Positions 17,890 to 27,500 of a DNA stretch of 64,000 nt are shown piece after piece. The notes beneath the pieces were generated by a model. The model worked only from the letters and a program-made list of their open reading frames with translations. It had not been told where the DNA came from and ran no database searches. Source of the DNA: Acidobacteria bacterium UBA7540 (GTDB taxonomy: Bacteria; Acidobacteriota; Terriglobia; UBA7540); the NCBI GenBank assembly GCA_002478145.1, contig DLMI01000059.1:44690-108689 (forward strand), read 5' to 3'. The first letter of the stretch is position 1. Each line of letters begins with the position of its first letter. A program made the translations under genes and the position numbers.

Positions 17890-18636
17890 ATGTTTAGTCT
17901 GGAGGGAAGAGTGGCGATTGTGACGGGTGGCGCACAAGGTATTGGAAGGGCCATTGCGCTTAACCTCGCGGAAGGCGGAGCCAGTATCGCCCTGACGGAT
18001 ACACGCGCCTCCAAGCTCGATGAGGTCGTCAAGGAGATCGAGGACAAGGGCGGGAAGGCGATGAGATTCTGTGTGGACGTTACTGACCTCGAGGCCGTGC
18101 AGAAGATGGTGGACCAGATCCTGGAAGCCTGGGGAAAGGTTGATATCCTGGTGAACAATGCCGGCATCACCAGAGATAGCCTTGTCATGCGCATGAAGAT
18201 CGACGATTGGCAAGCGGTCTTGAAAACCAATTTGGACGGATCCTTCTACTGTATCCGGGCGGTTTTGCCCAGCATGGTCCGCCAGCGTTACGGGCGCATC
18301 CTCAACATTGCTTCCGTTGTCGCTCAGGCGGGAAACGTTGGACAGGCAAACTACATTTCATCCAAGGCAGGAATTATCGGCTTGACCAAAGCTGTGGCGG
18401 CGGAGGTGGCGCGCCGGAACATCACGGTCAACGCGGTGGCGCCGGGCTTTATTGCCACTTCCATGACGGAGAATCTGCCGCCCGAGGTCAAGGAGAAGAT
18501 GTTGAGCCTTATCCCCATGGGACGCATGGGAACGGACTCTGAGATAGCCGCCGGGGTGCGGTTCCTGGTCTCGGAGGAGGCTCGGTATATTACCGGGCAC
18601 GTCCTCAATGTTAACGGCGGGATGTTTATGGCGTGA
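17890..18636 (+). CDS. fabG: 3-oxoacyl-ACP reductase
   Basis: 248 aa short-chain dehydrogenase, reduces 3-ketoacyl-ACP with NADPH. TGGAQGIGRAIA cofactor motif, NNAG, catalytic Ser in ASVVAQAGN, Tyr-Lys in YISSKAG, and the FabG ending GHVLNVNGGMFM. ATG 17890 follows GGGGGAG; the upstream open frame would translate the hairpin repeat. Confidence 0.95.
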   Translation: MFSLEGRVAIVTGGAQGIGRAIALNLAEGGASIALTDTRASKLDEVVKEIEDKGGKAMRFCVDVTDLEAVQKMVDQILEAWGKVDILVNNAGITRDSLVMRMKIDDWQAVLKTNLDGSFYCIRAVLPSMVRQRYGRILNIASVVAQAGNVGQANYISSKAGIIGLTKAVAAEVARRNITVNAVAPGFIATSMTENLPPEVKEKMLSLIPMGRMGTDSEIAAGVRFLVSEEARYITGHVLNVNGGMFMA

Positions 18637-18691
18637 AGAGGGTAGGCAGTAGATCCCAACCTACCACCTGCCTTCTGGCAGAGGCTGGTGT

Positions 18692-18728
18692 TTGTCACTT
18701 GTCACTCGCCACTTGTCACTGTTAGAAT
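18692..18728 (+). promoter_or_regulatory. likely acpP promoter within a tandem micro-repeat
   Basis: Three near-copies of ACTTGTCACT precede TAGAAT (18723-18728). The copy giving TTGTCA at 18699-18704 is 18 bases from the -10 box. An internal promoter ahead of acpP is common, because ACP is needed in large amounts. Confidence 0.5.
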
Positions 18729-18762
18729 GACCGCCCGCAAGTAATCGGAGGAGGAGAGAGCG

Positions 18763-19011
18763 ATGGCATCGCCCGAAGAGAAGGTTAAACAAATCATAGT
18801 CGAACAACTTGGTGTGGATGAATCTGAGGTTACCCCCACGGCACATTTCGTGGATGACCTGGGAGCGGATTCCCTCGACATCGTGGAACTGGTGATGGCT
18901 TTTGAAGAGGCGTTCGAGATCGAGATTCCGGATGAGGACGCTGAGAAGATTCAAACGGTGAAAGACGCGGTTGAATACATACAGGCTCACATCAAGCCCT
19001 CGAAGAACTGA
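18763..19011 (+). CDS. acpP: acyl carrier protein
   Basis: 82 aa acidic four-helix carrier protein. The phosphopantetheine serine is in [19 protein letters not shown], with the standard C-terminal half [27 protein letters not shown] lies before ATG. Located between fabG and fabF as usual. Confidence 0.97.
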   Translation: MASPEEKVKQIIVEQLGVDESEVTPTAHFVDDLGADSLDIVELVMAFEEAFEIEIPDEDAEKIQTVKDAVEYIQAHIKPSKN

Positions 19012-19047
19012 CCCACCCAGGGCGAGCCTCCGCAGAAGGAGTAAAGC

Positions 19048-20289
19048 TTGACGCGTCGAGTTGTCGTTACGGGTGTGGGATTGGTGAGCGCGGTTGGAGT
19101 CGGCACGGAGGAGACTTGGCAAAACCTCCTGGCCGGCAAGAGCGGCGTTGCGCCCATCACGCATTTTGATACGACGGGTTTCTCCGCGACCATTGCGGCG
19201 GAGGTCAAGGGCTTCGATCCACTTCAGTATGTGGAGAAGAAGGATCTGAAGAAGATGGGCCTGTTCATTCAGTTCGCCTTGGCGGCGTCCCAATTCGCCA
19301 TGGAACAGGCCCAACTCGAACTCACTCCGCAGCTCGCGGACCGCACGGGTGTGTACATAGGGTCAGGCATCGGAGGGTTCGACGTGATCGAGCGGGAACA
19401 CACGGCGCTGATGCAAGGAGGACCTCGGAAGATTTCTCCCTTCTTCATTCCCGCAGCCATCGTCAACCTGGCCGCTGGGTTTGTATCTATCCGGTGGGGA
19501 GCCAAGGGCCCCAATTCCGCCACCTGCACGGCTTGCTCATCAAGTACCCACGCCGTGGGAGATTCCTTCAAGCTGATTCAGCGCTGCGCCGCGGACGCGA
19601 TGATCTGCGGAGGCACGGAAGCTGCTATCACGCCCATGGGGGTGGGCGGGTTTGCGGCCATGCGGGCGCTCTCGACCCGCAACCACGAGCCTGCAAAAGC
19701 CAGCCGGCCCTTCGACCGCGACCGGGACGGATTCGTCATCGGTGAAGGTGCGGGCATACTCATACTGGAAGAGTTGGGCTATGCCTTGAAGCGGGGCGCG
19801 CCGATTTTGGCGGAAGTGGTGGGGTATGGCATGTCCGGCGATGCCTTCCACATCACGCAGCCGGCGGAAGATGCCGGTGGCGCCGTGCGTGTCATGGAGA
19901 GCACTCTGGCAGATGCCAACGTTCGACCGGAACAGGTGGAATACATCAACGCGCACGGTACATCCACACTTTACAACGACCGGCTGGAAACCGTGGCCAT
20001 CAAGAAGGTGTTCGGTACCCACGCCGCCAAACTGCCTGTCAGCTCGACCAAGTCGATGACCGGTCACCTGTTGGGTGGCGCAGGAGGACTGGAAGCAGGC
20101 ATCACGGTGCTTGCACTTCGCGATCAAATCCTGCCTCCTACCATTAATCTCGAGAAGCCCGATCCGGAGTGCGATTTGGATTACGTCCCAAACCAATCTC
20201 GCAGAGTGCGCCTCGAGTACGCCATGTCGAACTCCTTTGGATTTGGCGGGACGAACGCTGCCTTGCTCTTCAAACGCTACCAGGGTTAG
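19048..20289 (+). CDS. fabF: beta-ketoacyl-ACP synthase II
   Basis: 413 aa. Elongates acyl-ACP with malonyl-ACP. Cys-His-His triad: TCTACSSSTHAVGD, YINAHGTSTLYNDRLE, SMTGHLLGGAGGLEA. RRVVVTGVGLVSAVGVG at the start fixes TTG 19048, with AGGAG seven bases upstream. Last fab gene; etfB follows after 38 bases. Confidence 0.96.
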   Translation: MTRRVVVTGVGLVSAVGVGTEETWQNLLAGKSGVAPITHFDTTGFSATIAAEVKGFDPLQYVEKKDLKKMGLFIQFALAASQFAMEQAQLELTPQLADRTGVYIGSGIGGFDVIEREHTALMQGGPRKISPFFIPAAIVNLAAGFVSIRWGAKGPNSATCTACSSSTHAVGDSFKLIQRCAADAMICGGTEAAITPMGVGGFAAMRALSTRNHEPAKASRPFDRDRDGFVIGEGAGILILEELGYALKRGAPILAEVVGYGMSGDAFHITQPAEDAGGAVRVMESTLADANVRPEQVEYINAHGTSTLYNDRLETVAIKKVFGTHAAKLPVSSTKSMTGHLLGGAGGLEAGITVLALRDQILPPTINLEKPDPECDLDYVPNQSRRVRLEYAMSNSFGFGGTNAALLFKRYQG

Positions 20290-20327
20290 ACTGTGCCTCA
20301 AACTCTCGCAGGAGTTAATCAGCGCCC

Positions 20328-21107
20328 GTGAAAATCGTCGTTTGCCTCAAGCAGGTTCCTGCACGTGATTCCATCCTCCGCCTGAACCAGGCGGCAACCT
20401 GGATTCAGGAAACCGATCTCAGCTTTGAAATCAACGAGCCGGACATCTATGCACTCGAGGAAGGGCTGCGCCTGAAGGAGAAGCAGGGTGGAGAAGTGGT
20501 GCTCTGTTGCCTGGGTCCCGCGCGCGCGCAAAAGGCCATCAAAGAAGCGCTCGCCAAAGGAGCTGACAGGGCCCTCCATCTGGATGACGCTGCCTTTGAG
20601 GGCCTCGATGCCTATGGCGTCGGACTCGCCTTGTCACGGGCCATTCAAGAGGAAAAGCCGGATCTCGTTTTAACCGGCCTACAGTCGGACGATTTCGGCT
20701 TCGCTCAAACCGGAGTCATACTCGCGGAGTTGCTGGGTCTGCCGCACTCCACCATCCTTATGGAAATCCAGGTGAACGGTGCGACGCTCAAGGTGAAGCG
20801 GGAGCTTGAAGGCGGCTGGTTTCAGTGGATTGAAATGCCCCTCCCTGCGTTATTGACGATCCAGTCAGGCATTAATAAGCCGCGTTACGCCACGCTCAAG
20901 GGAATCATGGCGGCAAAGACGAAGCCCATCCGGAAGTTGGCTGCAGCCGACTTGGGTTTGAGCCCGGGGGAGCTTGCCCCTCGACAGCGGGTTTTGAAGG
21001 TGTACGTGCCGGCCAAGTCGACCCAAACAGAGTTCTTGCAAGGTAGTCCCAAGGAAATTGCCGCACGCTTGGTCGATAAACTAAGGAATGAGTCTCGGGT
21101 GATTTAA
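20328..21107 (+). CDS. etfB: electron transfer flavoprotein beta subunit
   Basis: 259 aa. MKIVVCLKQVPARDS at the N-terminus, LEEGLRLKEKQGGEVVLCCLGP, LVLTGLQSDDFGFAQTG, and an AMP-binding beta-subunit body. With EtfA it carries electrons from acyl-CoA or other flavin dehydrogenases to the quinone pool or another acceptor. GTG start. Separated from etfA by a hairpin repeat and one small gene. Confidence 0.92.
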   Translation: MKIVVCLKQVPARDSILRLNQAATWIQETDLSFEINEPDIYALEEGLRLKEKQGGEVVLCCLGPARAQKAIKEALAKGADRALHLDDAAFEGLDAYGVGLALSRAIQEEKPDLVLTGLQSDDFGFAQTGVILAELLGLPHSTILMEIQVNGATLKVKRELEGGWFQWIEMPLPALLTIQSGINKPRYATLKGIMAAKTKPIRKLAAADLGLSPGELAPRQRVLKVYVPAKSTQTEFLQGSPKEIAARLVDKLRNESRVI

Positions 21108-21108
21108 C

Positions 21109-21156
21109 GTAGCGGCGAGTTTACCTCGCCCAGTGGCGGCGTAAAGCCGCCTCTAC
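21109..21156. repeat. dimeric hairpin repeat between etfB and the next gene
   Basis: GTAGCGGCGAGTTTACCTCG and a second stem GGCGGCGTAAAGCCGCC, ending CTCTAC. Same GTAG...CTAC design as the other hairpin elements, with different stems. Confidence 0.65.
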
Positions 21157-21168
21157 AGGAGGCTTACA

Positions 21169-21600
21169 ATGTTTGTCCACATGTGGAGAATGCGCGCACG
21201 AAAAAAGCGAACCAAAGATTACGAGAGCTTCGGACGGCAAGTGACGCTGGCAGCCCTCAAGAAGATCGATGGCTGCCAGGAGGCTTACTTTATCAAGGTC
21301 TTCGAGGCCCGCAAGCCTGAATACCTCTGGGTGGTCTTCTGGCGAGACCAAAAAGCCCTCGAAGCGGCTCGAGCCAACCCTGTCTGGCGTGAACAGAAAA
21401 GGAAATTTGAGGCGGGCAAATTCTACAAGACGATTCCACTCGAGCTGGTGTGCGAGTGCTTGGGCTCATTCAGCGGCTCACCCGCCCGAAAGCCCAAGAG
21501 GATTGCCAGGCCATCGAAGCCGAAAATGCAGCAAGAACAACCCACAGAGCCTGAGACTCCTGACGCGGGCCTTGCGGATTCGACCCCTCAAGGCGAGTAA
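21169..21600 (+). CDS. small protein between etfB and etfA, dimeric alpha-beta barrel-like
   Basis: 143 aa, not confidently recognised. The first 95 residues have the rhythm of an antibiotic-biosynthesis-monooxygenase-like barrel: alternating strands, LAALKKIDGCQEAYFIKVFE, YLWVVFWRDQKALEAA, NPVWREQKRKFEAG. The last 45 residues are a Pro/Gln/Lys-rich tail. AGGAGG precedes ATG, and the TAA is two bases before etfA's ATG, so it is cotranscribed with the ETF genes. A function in ETF redox chemistry is possible but not shown. Confidence 0.75.
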   Translation: MFVHMWRMRARKKRTKDYESFGRQVTLAALKKIDGCQEAYFIKVFEARKPEYLWVVFWRDQKALEAARANPVWREQKRKFEAGKFYKTIPLELVCECLGSFSGSPARKPKRIARPSKPKMQQEQPTEPETPDAGLADSTPQGE

Positions 21601-21602
21601 AC

Positions 21603-22595
21603 ATGGCTGAATCTGTTCTGGTTTTCGCAGAGCAGCAAGCGGACAAGTTAAGCCGACCCACATGGGAGGCCATGGCGGCCGGGCAGCGGCTTGCTCAGGA
21701 CCTCGGTGGTTCAGTTTCTGCTGTCCTTTTGGGTCACAATGTTGCGCCCCTCGCCTCAGAACTTGCCGCCCTCGAGCTCCAGGAAGTACTGTGCGTCGAT
21801 TCCCCCTTGCTCGCCGACTACACGGCGGACGGTTACGCGCACGCGTTCCGGGAGGTTGTCCAGCAACAGAAGCCTCGTTTCGTGGTTTTTAGCCACACCT
21901 ACCTGGTGCGCGATTTCGCTCCAAAGCTGGCGACATCGCTGCATCAGGCGTTGGTGAGTGACTGCCTGGGCTACCGTTGTGAAGGCGAGGGGCTGATCTT
22001 CGTGCGGCAGGTTTTCCAGGGGAAATTTGCTGCCGATGTGGAGTTTGTCGGGGCGCCGCCGCATTTCGTCTCTTTCCAGGCCGCAGCCTTCCGAGAGGAC
22101 TCTGTGCGACGCGGGACTGTTTCCGCCAAAATCATATCGGCCCCAACCACTCTTTCAGCAGACACGATTCGGACCAAGCCCGGTGAGCGTTTTCGTGAGG
22201 CCAAGCAGGCAGTGGATCTGTCGCAGTCGGAGATCATCGTTGCGGTAGGGCGCGGCATCAAGGCTCCTGAAAACCTTGAACTGGCCAAGAAGCTGGCGGA
22301 AGCACTGGGCGCCGAAATCGGCGCCTCCCGTCCGATCTGTGATAGCGGGTGGCTGCCGATGGACCGTCAAGTCGGCAGTTCGGGGCAGACCGTGGCCCCC
22401 AAACTGTACCTGGCGCTGGGAATCTCAGGCGCCATCCAGCACATGGTGGGGATGAAGGGCTCGCACACGGTTGTAGCCATCAACAAGGACAAGGAAGCGC
22501 CGATTTTTGAGGTCGCAACTTACGGCATTGTGGGAGATCTTTTCGAAATCGTCCCGGCTTTGACGCAGGAAATCAAGAAGCTCAAGGCCAGTTAG
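21603..22595 (+). CDS. etfA: electron transfer flavoprotein alpha subunit
   Basis: 330 aa. The FAD-binding C-terminal domain is clear: [89 protein letters not shown]. Forms the heterodimer with EtfB. No acyl-CoA dehydrogenase or ETF-quinone oxidoreductase is adjacent. Confidence 0.95.
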   Translation: MAESVLVFAEQQADKLSRPTWEAMAAGQRLAQDLGGSVSAVLLGHNVAPLASELAALELQEVLCVDSPLLADYTADGYAHAFREVVQQQKPRFVVFSHTYLVRDFAPKLATSLHQALVSDCLGYRCEGEGLIFVRQVFQGKFAADVEFVGAPPHFVSFQAAAFREDSVRRGTVSAKIISAPTTLSADTIRTKPGERFREAKQAVDLSQSEIIVAVGRGIKAPENLELAKKLAEALGAEIGASRPICDSGWLPMDRQVGSSGQTVAPKLYLALGISGAIQHMVGMKGSHTVVAINKDKEAPIFEVATYGIVGDLFEIVPALTQEIKKLKAS

Positions 22596-22745
22596 CACAA
22601 TTCAGCCCAAATTCCGTCTATAACGGCGTCGGCTTTGTCTCAGGCGCCGGAACGCTAAAAAGCGAATTCCGGTTAAGGGATGGGCCGTGTCAAGCATGGA
22701 ACAGGAGCCAGCCCGAAGGGGGCAAGAATCGGCCGCTTCTCAGCC

Positions 22746-23432
22746 CTACTGTGCTGGCGCTTTCCCCATGTCGTACACGCGCCGGATGCTGACCGACACG
22801 TTGCCCGAGGAAGCCTCGAACCGAGTAATTACGTGGAGTTGTTTGCCGTCCTCGCTCATGCGGAACGTTTGCGTGAGTTTTTCCGAGTGGGGCAGCTTGG
22901 TCTCAGCGATGAAGGCGCCGCCTTCCCACGAGGCCTTGGTCGAGATCTTGTTGCCGTCCGCATCTTTATCGTTATGCTTTTTGCCGTCAGGGTAAAAAGT
23001 TTGGGCGCGGTCGGAGTCGTCGATGACCACAAACTGGTCGGAACGCTGGTCGATCCGCAAGAACTTAGGATTCTCAGCGAGGCGACCCCACTCCTGGCTG
23101 CTGACGCCGCCACCAGGATTCCCCATTCCCCCCCGACCGCGACCCATGCCCCCGCCCATTCCTCCCATGCCGCCCATTCCGCCACGTCCCATGCCGCCGC
23201 CCCCGCCGGGGTACCCGCCACCGCCACCTGGATAGCCACCGCCGCGCGGGCTGTTTTGCTGCGCGTCGTGAACCTTCTGCTGCGCATCATCGCTCTGGTC
23301 CTGGTTGAAATTCCAGTGGCCGGTCAGTTGCACGTTGTCTTGGGCGCGCGCCACTACCACCAGCAATGCCGCCAGAAAACATGCTGCAATTGGAACTGCT
23401 GCCTTTGCTGTAAAGCTGAAAACTTTCGCCAT
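22746..23432 (-). CDS. secreted glycine-rich protein of unknown function
   Basis: 228 aa. Signal peptide AAVPIAACFLAALLVVVARA, then a lipocalin-like pattern NVQLTGHWNFNQDQSDDAQQ, a Gly/Met/Pro-rich linker of about 55 residues, and a beta-rich C-terminal half (FLRIDQRSDQFVVIDDSDR, SEKLTQTFRMSEDGKQLHVI). ATG 23432 has GGGAG upstream; the frame is open 96 bases further without similarity. Proteins of this plan are frequent in Acidobacteriota; role unknown. Confidence 0.75.
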   Translation of the reverse strand: MAKVFSFTAKAAVPIAACFLAALLVVVARAQDNVQLTGHWNFNQDQSDDAQQKVHDAQQNSPRGGGYPGGGGGYPGGGGGMGRGGMGGMGGMGGGMGRGRGGMGNPGGGVSSQEWGRLAENPKFLRIDQRSDQFVVIDDSDRAQTFYPDGKKHNDKDADGNKISTKASWEGGAFIAETKLPHSEKLTQTFRMSEDGKQLHVITRFEASSGNVSVSIRRVYDMGKAPAQ

Positions 23433-23600
23433 CGTCTCCCACCTTCCTGATCGGATAAGCTTGTCTGCTGGTTCTTCGATTCCGCGAGCGGGTGGCTGGT
23501 TGTCCCTGCCAAAGACTCGATCGACCATTATATCGCGAATACTACGGCTTTATGCGGGCTCAGGATGAAAGACGACTCCAGCTTCGGAACCCGGGTGGGT

Positions 23601-24110
23601 GGCGGCGCAGGATGCAGCGCAGTCCGTCTTCAGGCGTGCGCTTCGGTGTCGCCGGTGGGACTGTGTGCATACTCCCAGCCGAAGCGTCCTTTGATGCAGA
23701 GGTTTCCCCTTGTGATGTCTTGGTCCAGTGGCAAGGTGGCCTTGACGATCCTGTTATCTTGAACGTGAAGTCTAATGGTGCACCCGACCCCGCAGTAAGG
23801 GCAGATGGTATCGGTGCGCGTCTGCCTCGATTCATCCCATGTTCCGGCCTGCCGCATTTCATATTCACTCGAAAACATGAGCGCCCCCGTGGGGCACACT
23901 CCGATGCAGTTGCCGCAGTATACACAGGCGGACTCCGGTAACGGCACAGCATATTCAGTTCAAATGCGCGCGTCGAAGCCCCTGCCGGCGACGGCAATGG
24001 CAAAGGTGTTCTGAGCTTGCGTGCCACAGGCCTGTACGCACTTATAGCAAAGGATGCACTTGCTGTAGTCGCGCACGTAGAGCTCGTTGTCGATCTTGAC
24101 CGGCTGCGCC
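23601..24110 (-). pseudogene. partial, broken copy of the formate dehydrogenase Fe-S subunit
   Basis: Near-identical to the 3' half of the gene at 28691-29725, from about QPVKIDNELY to the stop codon and beyond it (about 510 bases, homology also covers roughly 30 bases after the stop). The Ser codon TCG after RI is TGA here (23960-23962), cutting the copy in two. The 5' part of the gene and its promoter are missing. Remaining motifs include CILCYKCVQACG, CVYCGNCIGVCP and CPYCGVGC. Non-functional duplicate. Confidence 0.85.
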
Positions 24111-24204
24111 TGGCGGCCCCACGCCGGTGTTAGTTCGGAGTGATCGCTCACCGGGACCGCCCCTTCGAGCCTGGGTTTCCCAATCAAACCTCGCACTGTT
24201 TTAG

Positions 24205-24400
24205 TGGATTACGAGAAGAATACGAGGTCTCCCCACAGTGGAGGTTCTAGGGTAGTCGGCAGGGTTGCGGACGACGTGTTCGCGGATCCAGAGCGTGTTG
24301 GTCTTCTTCTCTCCGCCGCGTTCTTGTAGGTTTCCTTCAACGCCAAAGAGAAGTTCGTCACCGGCATGCCGCCCAGAGTGACCTCCCTCTCGCTAAAATT
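24205..24400 (-). pseudogene. possible remnant of single-strand DNA-binding protein
   Basis: A short reading VTLGGMPVTNFSLALKETYK, continuing after a one-base frame change as RGGEKKTNTLWIREHVVRNP, resembles the N-terminal OB-fold of SSB (N-F-S-L-A, then T-x-W). Too short and disrupted to be sure. Confidence 0.3.
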
Positions 24401-24537
24401 CTCGACTGCGCAAGTTGGGCTAGCCTCCGGCAACAGAAACGGCGAGTGCGGCGGTAACCGAGCGTCAGGTCTCGTGGAGGCGTGTTGAAGACAGTGGTGT
24501 CCGCAGAGGCTCGTGCATCCAAGAGCCCCGCTTCGAT

Positions 24538-27500
24538 TTAATAGAGTAGCTTGAGGGAGACCTGGATCTGGCGCGAGGGCGCGGCGGTTTGGCTGATGAT
24601 GCCGAAGCCCGAGCCGACCACGACGTTGGAGGGAAGTCCAAAGTTAACGAGGTTAAAAACATTGAAAAACTCGGCGCGAAACTGCAGCGTGATGGGTTCG
24701 GCACCACGGCGGGGCGCAAGCTCCGTATCCTTGGTCAGCGCCGCGTCGAAATTGTGCAAACCGGGCCCCCGAAAGGTATCGCGACCAAGCATCCCGAACC
24801 TTCCTTGGTTGGGGCCTGTCCCTCCCGGCAGATGGATGGGGATGGAAAAGAACGACGGGTTCGCCTCGCCGAGGCCGAAATAGTCTTCGCGGATTTTGCG
24901 GCCGGTGGAGAAAACCGGGCGCCCCACTTGGTCAGGTCGGTCGGCGCTGTTCACGCCAATGCCGGTTTGTTGCACCCCCGAGTAAACCGAGAAGGGCAGG
25001 CCGCTGGCCAGCGCTGTGATGTTCAGGAATTGCCAGCCGGAAGTCACCTTCCGCCCCAGTGGCCGCAAAAAGCTAACGCGGTCGAAGGGTAGTTCCTGGA
25101 TGAGGCTGAAAGAGACCGCGTGCGTGATATCGAAGATGGAGGGGCCTTTTTCCGCACCAGGATTGCGCGGATCCTGCGGCGGCGTCTGGAGGATGGCGTT
25201 GGAGCCCGAGGCAAAGAATCCTGGCGATGGGGTGCTTGAATCGTCGAGCGATCTCGACCAGGTGTAGTTCGCCTGGAAACCCAGCCCCGCGCGGGGAGAA
25301 GTCTTCGCCAACCCAGCCTGGAAGGAATGGAAGGTGGAATGAGAGCGCGTGCTCATGAGGGTGACGGGACCAACCCCGCCCACCGCTTGCCCTGTCGCGT
25401 CGAAACGCGTAAAGGGCGCAAAGCCGGCGATGGCGCCACCGTAGCCATTGACATTAACCAGGTCGGCAAGCTTCACCCCGGCGGTCCCCACGTAGGCGGC
25501 GCTGAACTTCAGACCTCCGAATTCGTGCTCCAGACCCGCCGTGTAGGTCTGGATGTAACCGTTGCGGAAATCCTGGGCCATGCCAAACAGCGGGTAGGGA
25601 CGAAACGGCTGTCCGGGGGCTTCCGCAGCCAAATCCTCGGCCAATCGCACCACATCAAGTTCGGTATTGGGAGCCAAGTTATCGGTGGGCTGGCCGGGCG
25701 TAAATACGGGCTGCCCCTCGGGAGTGAGCATCACCGGGAGTTTCAGGGTAGTTACCTTGTTCTCGAAGGGGACCGGCGTCCCGGGCATGACAATGACTAG
25801 CGGCGTGACCACAAACGGTGTGCCGCCCGTCATGAAGTTGTCCATCCAGAGATTCATCAGCACCGTGGTGATGGCCCCTCCGGCGTGAAGAACGGTCTTA
25901 TCGGTAGCATTCCAATCGAGTGACAGTCGCGGTCCCCAGCCGTGCCAATCGAAGCTGTAGGGCGGTTGTGGGTTTACCAAGAACTTGAGTTGTGCATCGG
26001 AATCCCAGGAACGCGCGGAACTCCCGTCAGGCCCGACAAAGATCGACCCCTCGGTAAGTTTGTGGCCGGCATGAAGGCGAGTCGTCACTTCGTAGCGCAG
26101 GCCGTAGTTGAACATCAGGCGAGGAGAAATCTTCCAGGCGTCCTGAAAGTAGAAATTATAGGCCTCACGCCGTACCGCCACTTCTCCGATATGGCTCCCT
26201 TGGGCAAACATGGGTGGAGCAACGGAGGTCGTGTAAGAGTGCGGGGCGCCGGTCAGGAAGCTGGTCAGCGTATCCGGCAGTTGGTCTCCGATATGAATAT
26301 CGTGGGCGCCGCTCAAGGAAGGTATGTCCTCGAGCGCGTAGGCAGGCCCACCCCCGAACGTATAGGCGCCATTCGGGCTCATCCCGAAAAGCGTTGTGTC
26401 GCGGTTGAAGCGCGCCTCGGCGCCCCACTTGAAAGTGTGCTTGCCATGCCCGTAAGTAAAGTCCTGGCGGGCCTGGAAGAGGTTCGTGAAAGCCGCCATG
26501 ACGGCCCCTGCCGCGGAGTTGAACGATTCGTACAAACCGTCGGCAAAGTTCAATCCGGGCTGGGTCTGATTGAGCGTGGGGTATTCGGGAGTGGTGCGAA
26601 TGAACCCGAAGGACGACTCGGAGGTCATCTTCTGCGATACCGAGCGGGTGTAACGCAGCCCGAGGTTGCGCTGGTGGTTGAAGAAGGTCACCCCAAAGCT
26701 GGGGTCGAGTGCCGTCTGAGCCGGATTGGTTGTAGGCCCGGTGAGGTTGTCGAAATTGAAGCGGGCAAAGAATTGCGCCTGGTCCGAAATGCGGTGGTCA
26801 ATGCGGATTGAGAACTGGTCGCTGTTGGTCACGACTCTGGAAGAAATGGCATAGGTGCGCGCGCCGTAGGCTCCCTGGGGATCGTCCGGCAAGGGGTAAC
26901 GCGCCAGCACTTGCGCAACCTGAGGATTGACCGGAACCAGCAGCGTGTCGCCGGGGTAAGCGCTGCTGTCGAAACCCTGGCGTTCGGCGAGCGTGGGGAC
27001 CGGAAAGACCTGGGTGGTTCCCAACACTTGACGGAAACCCTGGTACTGGCCGAAATAAAAGGTTCGACCGCGGCCGTCGTAAAGACCCGGCAATACTACC
27101 GGCCCTCCATTGGTGAAACCGAACTCATTGCGGGCAAAGGGTGGAATGCGCCCAGGCTGAGCCAGCGAGCGCCGGTCAAAGAAGTTGCGCGCGTCAAAGG
27201 CGGCGTTGCGCACGAATGAGAAGACTGCCCCGTGGACCGCCGAAGTGCCTGACTTGGTGATAACATCAGTGTAGGACGCTGCCCCTGCGCCGATCTCCGC
27301 CGGCATCACCCCCGAGTTGGAACGAATCTCCTGGATTGCTTCCACATTAAAGTTCGGGAAGGTCGCGCCGCCCATTTCGGGGTCGCTGATGAAGATGCCA
27401 TCCATGGCGAAGACGGCGGTGGTTCCCCGCTGGCCGTTGACGGCAAACTGCTGAGTAAAGTTCGAGGAACCGTTGGTGTCGGTTTGGGTGCCGCCCGCGA

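Noticed and set aside
23960..23962. TGA inside the duplicated FDH fragment as a second selenocysteine
   Set aside because: The intact copy has Ser at this site, the position is in a ferredoxin domain rather than the active site, no SECIS hairpin follows, and the copy lacks its 5' half.
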